From Pseudomonas gingeri (GTDB taxonomy: Bacteria > Pseudomonadota > Gammaproteobacteria > Pseudomonadales > Pseudomonadaceae), in contig NZ_JACAOR010000011.1 in the NCBI RefSeq assembly GCF_013386115.1, positions 1 to 64,000 on the forward strand: a stretch of DNA of 64,000 nucleotides, given 5' to 3'. Below the pieces are notes generated by a model. That model was given only the letters and a program-made list of their open reading frames with translations, searched no databases and had not been told where the DNA came from. The position numbers and the translations under genes are program-made. Positions 50,614 to 60,849 of the stretch are shown piece by piece; positions within the stretch are counted from its first letter, which is position 1; each line of letters opens with the position of its first letter.

Positions 50614-50685
50614 TGTGGGAGCGGGCTTGCCCGCGAAGCTTTTGGGGCTCCTGAAGACGCCTTCGCGGGCAAGCCCGCTCCCACA
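50614..50685. repeat. REPIN after the tandem repeat
   Basis: Two near-perfect inverted 23-bp arms (50614-50636 and 50663-50685) with core GGGAGCGGGCTTGCCCGC and a 26-nt spacer. The cleanest REPIN in the window. Confidence 0.9.
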
Positions 50686-50733
50686 CAAGCCCGCCCCTAT
50701 ATAGCCTTCTGCCACAAGGCGGCTGTACTTTTG

Positions 50734-50937
50734 TCAGAGACCGGCCTGGATATCCTTTGCCAGTTGCATCCGCTGTATATAGAGCCGGGTTCCCCGCTGG
50801 GCATCGTCGCGGGTGAAAAACGGTCCTTCCAGGGTGTTCTCCCGGGTGCTGAAAAAATACAGGCCATTGATTGCAGTGACACGGTCGCTACGAAAGCGCG
50901 TGGCCTCGGTGCTGTCCTGGGCGCGTTTGCCGAACAT
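50734..50937 (-). CDS. Conserved small Pseudomonas protein (DUF6316-like)
   Basis: 67 residues: MFGKRAQDSTEATRFRSDRVTAINGLYFFSTRENTLEGPFFTRDDAQRGTRLYIQRMQLAKDI. FRSDRV....G.YFSTREG..EGPF.tr.dA is a pattern I recognise from small Pseudomonas proteins of unknown function, where it reads as a short GYF-like domain with helical tail. Cytoplasmic. Convergent with the thiolase gene. Confidence 0.65.
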   Translation of the reverse strand: MFGKRAQDSTEATRFRSDRVTAINGLYFFSTRENTLEGPFFTRDDAQRGTRLYIQRMQLAKDIQAGL

Positions 50938-51150
50938 GGAGAAAATTCCGTGGATAGAAGGTGGCTGTCAGAAAACCAGCATAAAACTTATAGAGATACG
51001 TCGCCTGATCGTCCGATCAACGGTTGAAGCCAATTTACTGGCGGCGCTCAGGCGTCGATCAATGTCGCTTTTGTCTGCCCTGGCGGCTGTGGAGCGGATC
51101 GTGAGCCGCTTAGAATGGCGGCTTGAATCCCTCGGCCCACAGGACTGTCC

Positions 51151-52119
51151 ATGCATATTTCATCCGGCCGCTGGGGCTATGGGATGTTCCTCGCCCTGTT
51201 GACCGCCGTGCTCTGGGGCATCCTGCCCATCAAGCTCAAGCAGGTCCTGCTGGTGATGGACCCGGTGAGCGTGACCTGGTGCCGGCTGGTCGTCTCCGGC
51301 GGTTTCCTGTTCTTCTACCTGGCGGCCACGCGCCGCCTGCCGAGCTGGCGCGCGCTGGGCCCGCGGGGTGGCTGGCTGGTGCTGCTGGCGGTGTTCGGCC
51401 TCACCGGCAACTATGTGCTGTACCTGATGGGCCTGAGCCTGCTGAGTCCGGGCACCGCGCAACTGGTGGTGCAGATGGGGCCGATCTTCCTGCTGATCGC
51501 CAGTCTGTTCGTGTTCAAGGAACGCTTCAGCCTGGGCCAGGGCATCGGGCTGCTGGTGCTGCTGGTCGGCTTCGGGTTGTTCTTCAACCAGCGCTTGAGC
51601 GAGTTGCTGACCTCCCTCGGAAACTATACCGCCGGTGTGTTGCTGGTGTTGCTGGCCTCGACGGTCTGGACCTTTTACGCCCTGAGCCAGAAGCAGTTGC
51701 TGACGGTCTGGAATTCGTTGCAGGTGATGATGGTGATCTACCTGTTCTGTGCCTTGCTGCTGACCCCCTGGGCGCATCCCGCCGAGGTCTTGCAGTTGAG
51801 CCCCTTGCAGGGCTGGCTGCTGCTGGGTTGCTGCCTGAATACGCTGGTGGCCTATGGCGCGTTTGCCGAGGCGCTGGCGCATTGGGAGGCATCGCGGGTC
51901 AGTGCGACCCTGGCGATCACGCCGCTGGTGACCTTCGGTTCGGTGGCGCTGGCGGCGTGGATCTGGCCGGAATATGTGCATGCCGAAGAGATCAACGGCC
52001 TGGGGTATGGCGGGGCGGTACTGGTGGTGGTCGGTTCCGCGCTGGTGGCGCTCGGCCCTTCGCTGATTGCCGGGCTCAAGGCCCGGCGAGCGCGGTTGGC
52101 GGGGCAGCCCACCTTGTAG
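51151..52119 (+). CDS. EamA/DMT-family transporter
   Basis: 322 residues with ten membrane segments in two EamA halves. FLALLTAVLWGILPIKLKQVL at the N-terminus and GLTGNYVLYLMGLSLLSPGTAQLVVQMGPIFLLIASLFVFKERF in the first half are typical of RarD/EamA exporters; the second half has ASRVSATLAITPLVTFGSVALAA. It should move amino acids or other metabolites across the inner membrane; the substrate is unknown. Single gene. Confidence 0.87.
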   Translation: MHISSGRWGYGMFLALLTAVLWGILPIKLKQVLLVMDPVSVTWCRLVVSGGFLFFYLAATRRLPSWRALGPRGGWLVLLAVFGLTGNYVLYLMGLSLLSPGTAQLVVQMGPIFLLIASLFVFKERFSLGQGIGLLVLLVGFGLFFNQRLSELLTSLGNYTAGVLLVLLASTVWTFYALSQKQLLTVWNSLQVMMVIYLFCALLLTPWAHPAEVLQLSPLQGWLLLGCCLNTLVAYGAFAEALAHWEASRVSATLAITPLVTFGSVALAAWIWPEYVHAEEINGLGYGGAVLVVVGSALVALGPSLIAGLKARRARLAGQPTL

Positions 52120-52133
52120 CTGGTGATGCGGCC

Positions 52134-52215
52134 TGTGGGAGCCGACTTGCTGGCGACAACGAGCCGACATCTTTATCGACTGCCCCGGCGCCATCGCCAG
52201 CAAGCCGGCTCCTGC
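52134..52215. repeat. REPIN between the EamA gene and fumC
   Basis: Arms TGTGGGAGCCGACTTGCTGG and CCAGCAAGCCGGCTCCTGCA, inverted, about 35 nt apart. Variant core with CTGGCGA tail. Confidence 0.8.
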
Positions 52216-52234
52216 AACGGCAAGCGGACGGGTA

Positions 52235-53629
<1,395 letters not shown>

Positions 53630-53726
53630 GGGGCACACTCCTCAAGGTCTGATAGCGCAGTTTAGGCCCTGATCGGCCTGGTAGGTTCCTTGCGTCGGTT
53701 TTTACCACCTGCGGCCCGCCTCGAGA

Positions 53727-53758
53727 GTGTCACAAACGGTGCCGGGGTTGAGTGACAC
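53727..53758. promoter_or_regulatory. Inverted repeat GTGTCAC-N18-GTGACAC between fumC and the DUF2059 gene
   Basis: 7-bp perfect arms at 53727-53733 and 53752-53758, in the 194-bp divergent promoter region. It could be an operator for one or both genes; no matching regulator is recognised. Confidence 0.35.
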
Positions 53759-53823
53759 ACTTTGTTAGGCGCAGAATGGTCGCCCTTGGGGTTTTACCTC
53801 GCCTGTTAGTTAAAGGAAACTCG

Positions 53824-54342
53824 ATGACCCGTCTTCGTGCCATCTGTACCGCGGTTGCTCTGGTATGCGCCAGCGGCCAGGTTTTCGCCGATACCGCCAG
53901 CCACAACGCCAGTGCCGAAGCTTTCCTGACGCTGGCCCATGCCGACAAGCTCGGAACCCCGGTCTACTCGCAAGTGCAGCAGATGTTCGCCCAGCGCTTC
54001 GCCCAGACCCAGGCACCGGACTCGAAAAAGCCGCTGCTCGATACCTACCAGGCCAAGGCCAATGCCGCCCTGGACCAGGCCATCGGCTGGAACAAGCTCA
54101 AGCCTGACATGGTCAAGCTCTACACCGACAATTTCAGCGAATCCGAACTCAAGGACCTGGTCGCGTTCTACCAGTCGCCACTGGGCAAGAAAGTCCTGGA
54201 AAAAATGCCGCAGCTGACCCAGCAATCGGCCCAGATGACCCAGGCCAAGCTGGAAAGCGCGGTGCCCGTGGTCAACAAGCTGCTGGAAGACATGACCAAC
54301 GAACTGGCGCCGGCCAAGGCTGCACCGGCGAAGAAGAAGTAA
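53824..54342 (+). CDS. Secreted DUF2059-domain protein
   Basis: 172 residues. Signal peptide MTRLRAICTAVALVCASGQVFA, then a helical domain with NFSESELKDLVAFYQSPLGKKVLEKMPQLTQQSAQM, the conserved DUF2059 core. The tail is Ala/Lys-rich (LAPAKAAPAKKK). Probably periplasmic; function unknown. 12 bp upstream of bolA, so co-transcribed. Confidence 0.87.
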   Translation: MTRLRAICTAVALVCASGQVFADTASHNASAEAFLTLAHADKLGTPVYSQVQQMFAQRFAQTQAPDSKKPLLDTYQAKANAALDQAIGWNKLKPDMVKLYTDNFSESELKDLVAFYQSPLGKKVLEKMPQLTQQSAQMTQAKLESAVPVVNKLLEDMTNELAPAKAAPAKKK

Positions 54343-54354
54343 GCGGAGCCCGCG

Positions 54355-54651
54355 ATGACCATGCAACAACGTATCGAAACCGCCTTGGGCGCCTTGCACC
54401 CCGAGCATCTGCAAGTGCTGGATGAAAGCCACATGCACAGCCGCGGGTTGCAGACCCACTTCAAGGCGGTGCTGGTCAGCGAGCAGTTTGCCGGGTTGAA
54501 CAGCGTCAAGCGCCACCAGAAGGTCTACGCCACCCTGGGTGACCTGATGGGGCAGTTCCATGCGTTGGCCTTGCATACCTACACCCCTGAAGAGTGGGTG
54601 AAAATCGGTTCGGCACCGGCTTCGCCGACCTGCGCCGGCGGTGGGCACTAA
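54355..54651 (+). CDS. bolA: BolA family protein
   Basis: 98 residues, GGAG before the ATG. BolA core: RIETALGALHPEHLQVLDESHMHS ... ETHFKAVLVSEQFAGLNSVKRHQKVYATLGDL ... HALALHTYTPEEWVK, with the conserved His in LHTYTPEEW and the VKRHQKVY helix-turn-helix. BolA proteins bind monothiol glutaredoxins with a [2Fe-2S] cluster and influence morphology and stress responses. An extra C-terminal tail (SAPASPTCAGGGH) contains a Cys and His. Followed by a strong terminator. Confidence 0.93.
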   Translation: MTMQQRIETALGALHPEHLQVLDESHMHSRGLQTHFKAVLVSEQFAGLNSVKRHQKVYATLGDLMGQFHALALHTYTPEEWVKIGSAPASPTCAGGGH

Positions 54652-54674
54652 GTTCGCTTTTTGCTAGAATCCGC

Positions 54675-54705
54675 AACGCGCCGCTCAGTCGGCGCGTTTT
54701 TTTTT
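54675..54705 (+). terminator. Terminator after bolA
   Basis: 9-bp stem AACGCGCCG/CGGCGCGTT, loop CTCAGT, then nine T, 24 bp after the bolA stop. Confidence 0.92.
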
Positions 54706-54753
54706 GCGTCCGGTTCGCCCTTTGCGAGGGCAGCCACCTGGAGAGAAATACCC

Positions 54754-55692
54754 ATGACCCAACCTATCGTCGTGGCGGCACTGTACAAGTTCGTCACCCT
54801 CGAAGATTACGTCGCCCTGCGCGAGCCACTGTTGCAGGCGATGGTCGACAACGGCATCAAGGGCACGCTGCTGATCGCCGAGGAAGGCATCAACGGCACC
54901 GTGTCCGGTAGCCGCGAAGGCATCGACGGGCTGATGGCCTGGCTGAAGAAAGATCCGCGCATGGTGGATATCGACCACAAGGAATCCTACTGCGACGACC
55001 AGCCGTTCTATCGGACCAAGGTCAAGCTGAAGAAGGAAATCGTAACCTTGGGCGTCGAAGGCGTGGACCCGAACAAGCAGGTCGGTACCTATGTCGATCC
55101 GCAGGACTGGAACGCCCTGATTGCCGATCCGGAAGTGCTGCTGATCGATACCCGCAACGACTACGAGGTCTCGATCGGTACCTTCGAAGGCGCCATCGAT
55201 CCGAAAACCACCAGCTTTCGCGAGTTTCCCGACTACATCAAGGCCAACTTCGACCCGGCCCGGCACAAGAAGGTCGCCATGTTCTGCACCGGCGGCATTC
55301 GTTGCGAGAAGGCCTCGAGCTATATGCTCGGCCAGGGTTTCGACGAGGTCTATCACCTCAAGGGCGGGATCCTCAAGTACCTCGAGGAAGTGCCCCAGGA
55401 ACAGAGCCAATGGCGTGGCGACTGCTTCGTGTTCGATAACCGCGTGACCGTTCGCCATGACCTGAGCGAAGGCGACTACGATCAGTGCCACGCCTGCCGT
55501 ACGCCTGTCAGCGTCGAAGACCGTGCGTCGGAACACTATGTGGCCGGCATCAGTTGTCCGCATTGCTGGAACACACTGAGCGAGAAGACCCGCCGCAGTG
55601 CCATCGACCGGCAGAAGCAGATCGAGTTGGCCAAGGCGCGCAATCAACCCCATCCGATCGGCTACAACTATCGCCAACCTTCCGAGGCCTGA
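54754..55692 (+). CDS. trhO: tRNA uridine(34) hydroxylase TrhO (rhodanese-domain)
   Basis: 312 residues from the ATG at 54754 (GGAGAG upstream). N-terminal YceA-type domain (ALYKFVTLEDYVALREPLL ... GTLLIAEEGINGTVSG), rhodanese domain with VLLIDTRNDYEVSIGTF and active Cys178 in MFCTGGIRCEKASSYML, and a C-terminal Cys-rich segment (CHACRTPVS ... GISCPHCWNTLSEK) that may bind metal. TrhO adds oxygen to U34 of tRNA to give ho5U. 4 bp before the DsbA-like gene, so they form an operon with the ABC gene. Confidence 0.93.
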   Translation: MTQPIVVAALYKFVTLEDYVALREPLLQAMVDNGIKGTLLIAEEGINGTVSGSREGIDGLMAWLKKDPRMVDIDHKESYCDDQPFYRTKVKLKKEIVTLGVEGVDPNKQVGTYVDPQDWNALIADPEVLLIDTRNDYEVSIGTFEGAIDPKTTSFREFPDYIKANFDPARHKKVAMFCTGGIRCEKASSYMLGQGFDEVYHLKGGILKYLEEVPQEQSQWRGDCFVFDNRVTVRHDLSEGDYDQCHACRTPVSVEDRASEHYVAGISCPHCWNTLSEKTRRSAIDRQKQIELAKARNQPHPIGYNYRQPSEA

Positions 55693-55695
55693 ACC

Positions 55696-56331
55696 ATGTC
55701 CGCGCGCCTGCTCTATGTGATGGATCCGATGTGCTCCTGGTGCTGGGGCTTTGCCCCGGTGGCCGAGGCCCTGGTCAAGCAGGCGCAGGCCGCGGGCGTC
55801 GAGTTGCACCTGGTGATGGGTGGCTTGCGCACCGGCAGCGGCACGGCCCTGGAACCGACCACCCGGCGTTACATCCTCGAGCACTGGCAGGCGGTCACCG
55901 AGGCCACCGGCCAGCCCTTCACCTTCGAAGGCGCCTTGCCCGAGGGTTTTGTCTACGACACCGAGCCGGCGTGCCGGGCGGTGATCACCGCACGAAGCCT
56001 GGCGGCGGACTGCGCCTGGCGGCTGGTGGGGCTGATCCAGCGGGCTTTCTACGTTGAAGGACGGGATGTCACCCAGGCCAGTGTGCTGGTGGAGTTGGCC
56101 GAGGCGGCCGGCGTGCCGCGCATCGAGTTTGCCGAGGCCTACGACAAGGCCGAGCAGCATGCGGCCACGGCGGCGGACTTTACCTGGGTCCAGGACCTGG
56201 GCATCGCCGGTTTCCCGACCCTGCTGGCCGAGCGCAATGGCCAGCTGGCGCTGTTGACCAATGGCTACCAGCCCCTTTCCGAGTTGTCACCGCTGCTCGG
56301 CCGCTGGCTGGAGCGTGCGGCCTGTGCCTGA
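55696..56331 (+). CDS. DsbA/FrnE-like thioredoxin-fold protein
   Basis: 211 residues without a signal peptide. Redox motif C13-S-W-C16 in YVMDPMCSWCWGFAPV, typical of the cytoplasmic DsbA-family (FrnE/PA0859-type) proteins. The cis-Pro loop IAGFPTLLAERNG closes the thioredoxin fold around a helical insertion. It may act as a cytoplasmic disulphide isomerase or oxidoreductase. The next gene starts with GTG inside its last codons (8-bp overlap). Confidence 0.88.
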   Translation: MSARLLYVMDPMCSWCWGFAPVAEALVKQAQAAGVELHLVMGGLRTGSGTALEPTTRRYILEHWQAVTEATGQPFTFEGALPEGFVYDTEPACRAVITARSLAADCAWRLVGLIQRAFYVEGRDVTQASVLVELAEAAGVPRIEFAEAYDKAEQHAATAADFTWVQDLGIAGFPTLLAERNGQLALLTNGYQPLSELSPLLGRWLERAACA

Positions 56332-58132
56332 TCCCGACGCTTCGCGACAACCCGCCGACCGCCTGAGCTGGGCGGAAATCCGGCGCCTGGCACTGCAGCA
56401 CAGAAAAGCCTTGTGGATTGCCAACGGTGTCGCGGTCATGGCGACCCTGTGCAGCGTGCCGATCCCGCTGTTGCTGCCATTGCTGGTGGACGAGGTGCTG
56501 CTCAAGCACGGCGACGCGGCGTTGCAGGTGATGAACCATCTGCTGCCCGGCGGTTGGCAGAGCGCGGTCGGTTATATCGGCCTGATGCTGCTGATCACCT
56601 TGTGCCTGCGTTGTGGCGCGCTGTTGTTCAACGTCCTCCAGGCCCGGCTGTTTGCCGGGCTGGCGAAGGATATCGTCTATCGCATCCGCACCCGCCTGAT
56701 CGAGCGCCTGAAGCGGATTTCCCTGGGTGAGTACGAAAGCCTTGGCAGTGGCACGGTGACCACGCACCTGGTCACCGACCTGGATACCCTCGACAAATTT
56801 GTCGGGGAAACCCTGAGCCGTTTCCTGGTGGCGATGCTGACGCTGGTCGGCACCTCCGGCATCCTGGTGTGGATGCACTGGAAGCTGGCGCTGCTGATCC
56901 TGCTGTTCAATCCGCTGGTGATCTACTTCACGGTGCAACTGGGCAAGCGCGTCAAGCACCTGAAGAAGCTGGAGAACGACAGCACTTCGCGGTTCACCCA
57001 GGCACTGACGGAAACCCTCGATGCCATCCAGGAAGTCCGCGCCGGCAATCGCCAGGGCTTTTTTCTCGGCCGCCTCGGGCAACGGGCCCGGGAAGTGCGC
57101 GACTATGCCGTGGCCTCGCAGTGGAAAAGCGACGCGTCGAGTCGGGCCAGTGGCCTGCTGTTCCAGTTCGGCATCGATATCTTCCGCGCGGCGGCCATGC
57201 TCACCGTGCTGTTTTCGGACCTGTCGATCGGTCAGATGCTCGCGGTGTTCAGTTACCTGTGGTTCATGATCGGTCCGGTGGAACAACTGCTCAACCTGCA
57301 ATACGCCTTCTACGCGGCAGGCGGCGCGCTGACGCGGATCAACGAATTGCTGGCGCGTGCCGACGAGCCGCAGTATCCGGGTGGCGTCGACCCGTTTGTC
57401 GGGCGGGATACGGTCGGGATCGAAGTGCGCGGGCTGAGCTTTGCCTATGGCGACGAGCCGGTTCTCGATCAACTGGACCTGTCCATCGCGCCGGGTGAAA
57501 AGGTCGCGATCGTAGGTGCCAGCGGCGGTGGCAAGAGCACCCTGGTGCAATTGCTGCTCGGTCTCTATACGCCGCAGTCCGGGACCATCAGGTTTGGCGG
57601 CTCGTCCCAGGCCGAAATCGGCCTGGAGACCGTGCGCGAGCATGTCGCGGTGGTGCTGCAGCACCCGGCGCTGTTCAACGACACGGTCCGCGCCAATCTC
57701 ACCATGGGCCGCGAACGCAGTGACGAAGCCTGCTGGCGCGCCCTGGAAATCGCCCAACTCGACAGCACCATCAGGGTCCTGCCCCAGGGCCTGGACAGCA
57801 TTGTCGGGCGTTCCGGCGTGCGCCTGTCCGGCGGGCAGCGCCAGCGCCTGGCGATTGCCCGGATGGTACTGGCCGAACCCAAGGTGGTGATTCTCGACGA
57901 GGCGACCTCGGCACTGGACGCCGCCACCGAATACAACCTGCATCAGGCCTTGAGCCGGTTTCTCAGCGGTCGTACCACCTTGATCATTGCCCATCGCCTG
58001 TCGGCGGTAAAACAGGCCGATCGCGTGCTGGTGTTCGATGGCGGCCGGATAGCCGAAGATGGCGACCATCAACAGCTGATCGCCGAAGGTGGCCTGTACG
58101 CCAAGCTTTACGGGCACCTGCAGAAAATTTGA
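56324..58132 (+). CDS. ABC exporter, fused permease and ATPase
   Basis: 602 residues from a GTG at 56324, overlapping the DsbA-like gene by 8 bp with GGAG 10 nt before it. Six membrane helices (about 35-330), then the ATPase: Walker A GASGGGKSTLVQLLLG (about 397-405), Q-loop VVLQHPALFNDTV, signature RLSGGQRQRLAIAR, Walker B VVILDEATSALD and H-loop IIAHRLSAV. A half-size type IV exporter acting as a homodimer; substrate unknown. Shares an operon with trhO and the DsbA-like gene. Confidence 0.92.
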   Translation: MPDPDASRQPADRLSWAEIRRLALQHRKALWIANGVAVMATLCSVPIPLLLPLLVDEVLLKHGDAALQVMNHLLPGGWQSAVGYIGLMLLITLCLRCGALLFNVLQARLFAGLAKDIVYRIRTRLIERLKRISLGEYESLGSGTVTTHLVTDLDTLDKFVGETLSRFLVAMLTLVGTSGILVWMHWKLALLILLFNPLVIYFTVQLGKRVKHLKKLENDSTSRFTQALTETLDAIQEVRAGNRQGFFLGRLGQRAREVRDYAVASQWKSDASSRASGLLFQFGIDIFRAAAMLTVLFSDLSIGQMLAVFSYLWFMIGPVEQLLNLQYAFYAAGGALTRINELLARADEPQYPGGVDPFVGRDTVGIEVRGLSFAYGDEPVLDQLDLSIAPGEKVAIVGASGGGKSTLVQLLLGLYTPQSGTIRFGGSSQAEIGLETVREHVAVVLQHPALFNDTVRANLTMGRERSDEACWRALEIAQLDSTIRVLPQGLDSIVGRSGVRLSGGQRQRLAIARMVLAEPKVVILDEATSALDAATEYNLHQALSRFLSGRTTLIIAHRLSAVKQADRVLVFDGGRIAEDGDHQQLIAEGGLYAKLYGHLQKI

Positions 58133-58343
58133 CGCTCTTGAGTTTTTCGCGGATTTCTGTGCTTAGTGGTTGAATTGACTGGAAGAAATATTTTTCCCTT
58201 GCTGTCGGCGCATACCTGGCCAGAAGCGGTGGTTTCGAGTCGATCAACGATCCATTCGAGGTTGCTGAAATTAGCCTAGGCTGTGCTATCAGGGGTGAAA
58301 TTCTCTCGGCTGTCCATCTGGCTGTGCTGATGCAAGGGAACTC

Positions 58344-60803
58344 ATGAAGCGCAAGCAAACTCTCGGAACGCCACGGCTGTTGGGCATCGTCTGGCCCTTT
58401 ATCGCGGTCGTGCTGTTTCAGGCATTGCTCGGTTGTCTCAGCCTCTATGTGCTTTCTGCCGTGCGGGGTTATGTGGCTGGCGAGAGTCTCTGGTCAAAGG
58501 GGCAGAAGGACGCGATCTATTACCTCAACCTGTATGCCGACAGCCGCGACGAGGCGATTTTCCTCAAGTACCAGCAGGCGATTGCCGTGCCCCAGGGCGG
58601 GCATGAGCTGCGCATCGCCCTGGATGCCGCGACACCCGACCTGGAAGCGGCGCGTCGGGGGATCCTGCAGGGCGGCAATCACCCGGATGACGTCTCCAGC
58701 CTGATCTGGCTGTACCTCAATTTTCGCCATTTCAGTTACCTCGAACAGGCCATCGAAAAGTGGACGGTGGGCGATGGCTACCTGGTGCAACTGGATGAGG
58801 TTGCCCAGCAGATGCACCGGGCGATTTCCGCCAATATGGCAAGCGCTGCCGACATCCAGCACTGGAAAGGCCGGATCTTCGCCATCAACGACGGGGTGAC
58901 CCCGGCTGCCAGGGCCTTCAGCGATGCCCTGGGCGAAGGCTCGCGGGTGATCCTGCGACTGCTGCTGATCACCAACCTCGCCACGGCCCTCGGGCTGATC
59001 GCCCTGGCTTTGCTGCGCACGCACAAGCTGCTGGCCCAGCGCCATGCCTTTGCCGACGCCCTGCAACTGGAAAAGGAGCGGGCGCAGATCACCCTGGAGT
59101 CCATCGGCGACGGGGTGATCACCACCGATGTCGAGGGGGCCATTGCCTATATGAACCCCGCCGCGGAGCACCTGACCCATTGGAAAGCTGCCCAGGCCTA
59201 CGGATTACCTCTGGCGGCACTGTTCAACCTGCTGGACGAAAATGCCCAGGAGGAAGGTTTTACCCTGATCGAACACATTCTCAGCGGGCAGTTGGGCGGC
59301 GGCAGCGAGCACTCCAAGCTGATCCAGCGGCTGGACGGCAGTACCGTGTCGGTGACCCTGGTCGGGGCGCCGATCCGCAATGCGGGGAAGGTCAGTGGTG
59401 CGGTGCTGGTATTGCACGACATGACCCAGGAGCGGCAATACATCGCCAACCTGTCCTGGCAGGCCACCCACGATGCCTTGACCGGCCTGGCGAACCGGCG
59501 CGAATTCGAATACCGCCTGGAGCAGGCGCTGCATAACCTGGGGCGCCAGCCCGGTAGACACGCCTTGATGTTCCTCGACCTGGACCAGTTCAAGCTGGTC
59601 AACGACACCTGCGGGCATGCCGCCGGTGACGAACTGCTCCGACATATCTGCGCGCTGTTGCAATCCGGCCTGCGCGAAGGCGATACCCTGGCGCGGCTGG
59701 GCGGTGATGAGTTCGGCATTTTGCTGGAGAATTGCCCTTCAGACGTCTCTGAAAAAATCGCGGAAGGATTACGCCAGACTGTGCAGAACCTGCACTTTGT
59801 CTGGAAAGGGCGGCCCTTTGTCACCACGGTCAGTATCGGTCTGGTGCATATCCAGCAGACGCCCGCGACGCTGGAATCCTCCCTGCGGGCGGCGGACATG
59901 GCGTGCTACATGGCCAAGGAAAAAGGTCGCAACCGGGTTCAGGTGTATCACGCCGACGATTCGGAGTTGTCCCTGCGCTTCGGCGAAATGGCCTGGGTCC
60001 AGCGCCTGCACATGGCCCTGGAGGAGGATCGTTTTTGCCTGTACTCGCAGGAAATTTCCTCGCTGGGTCAGACCGATCATGCAGATGGTCATGTAGAAAT
60101 CCTGCTCAGGTTGCATGATGAAGCAGGGCGGATGATCCTCCCCGACAGCTTTATCCCGGCGGCCGAGCGCTACGGTCTGATGAACCAGCTGGACCGCTGG
60201 GTGGTGCAGAACGTGTTCAAGGTGGTGGCGCAGTGCATTGCCCTGGAGCGTGAAGAGCCGATGGCGATGTGTGCGATCAATCTGTCAGGCACGACCATCG
60301 GCGACGAGAACTTCCTCGGCTTCCTCCACGAGCAATTTGCCCTGCACGGGATTCCGCCGCGGCTGATCTGTTTTGAAATCACTGAAACCAGCGCTATTTC
60401 CAACCTCGGGAGTGCCATTCGTTTTATCAATGAGCTCAAAGGGTTGGGTTGTCACTTCTCTCTGGATGACTTTTGTGCCGGTATGTCTTCATTCGCATAT
60501 CTTAAACATTTGCCTGTAGACTTCCTGAAGATCGATGGAAGTTTCGTAAAGGATATGCTGGACGACCCGATTAACCGCGCCATGGTCGAAGTGATCAATC
60601 ACATCGGCCATGTCATGGGGAAGCGAACCATTGCCGAGTTTGTTGAAACGCCGCAGATCGAGCAGGCATTGCTGGAGATCGGTGTCGATTATGCTCAGGG
60701 CTATGTGATCGAACGCCCGCAGCTGTTCACGTGCGACAGTCTGCTGTGTCGACCCGCGCGACCTCGACCCTTGTTGTTCAGGGCGCCTGGCACGTTCCGC
60801 TGA
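58344..60803 (+). CDS. rbdA: Membrane PAS-GGDEF-EAL cyclic-di-GMP enzyme (RbdA-like)
   Basis: 819 residues. Two membrane helices (about 12-38 and 208-232) flank a periplasmic sensor region. A PAS domain follows (about 250-375, ESIGDGVITTDVEGAIAYMNPAAEHL), then GGDEF at 453-457 with the inhibitory I-site R444-E-G-D447, then an EAL domain starting E585-I-L (VEILLRLHDEAG). Further EAL residues are conserved (CAINLSG, CFEITETSAISN, LDDFCAG, LKIDGSF, AEFVET). Both active sites look intact. RbdA in P. aeruginosa degrades c-di-GMP and triggers biofilm dispersal; gene order here matches. ATG at 58344. Confidence 0.9.
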   Translation: MKRKQTLGTPRLLGIVWPFIAVVLFQALLGCLSLYVLSAVRGYVAGESLWSKGQKDAIYYLNLYADSRDEAIFLKYQQAIAVPQGGHELRIALDAATPDLEAARRGILQGGNHPDDVSSLIWLYLNFRHFSYLEQAIEKWTVGDGYLVQLDEVAQQMHRAISANMASAADIQHWKGRIFAINDGVTPAARAFSDALGEGSRVILRLLLITNLATALGLIALALLRTHKLLAQRHAFADALQLEKERAQITLESIGDGVITTDVEGAIAYMNPAAEHLTHWKAAQAYGLPLAALFNLLDENAQEEGFTLIEHILSGQLGGGSEHSKLIQRLDGSTVSVTLVGAPIRNAGKVSGAVLVLHDMTQERQYIANLSWQATHDALTGLANRREFEYRLEQALHNLGRQPGRHALMFLDLDQFKLVNDTCGHAAGDELLRHICALLQSGLREGDTLARLGGDEFGILLENCPSDVSEKIAEGLRQTVQNLHFVWKGRPFVTTVSIGLVHIQQTPATLESSLRAADMACYMAKEKGRNRVQVYHADDSELSLRFGEMAWVQRLHMALEEDRFCLYSQEISSLGQTDHADGHVEILLRLHDEAGRMILPDSFIPAAERYGLMNQLDRWVVQNVFKVVAQCIALEREEPMAMCAINLSGTTIGDENFLGFLHEQFALHGIPPRLICFEITETSAISNLGSAIRFINELKGLGCHFSLDDFCAGMSSFAYLKHLPVDFLKIDGSFVKDMLDDPINRAMVEVINHIGHVMGKRTIAEFVETPQIEQALLEIGVDYAQGYVIERPQLFTCDSLLCRPARPRPLLFRAPGTFR

Positions 60804-60849
60804 AACCTTTGCAGGTCTGCACACATCACCACTCAAAAGGAGCTCGACA

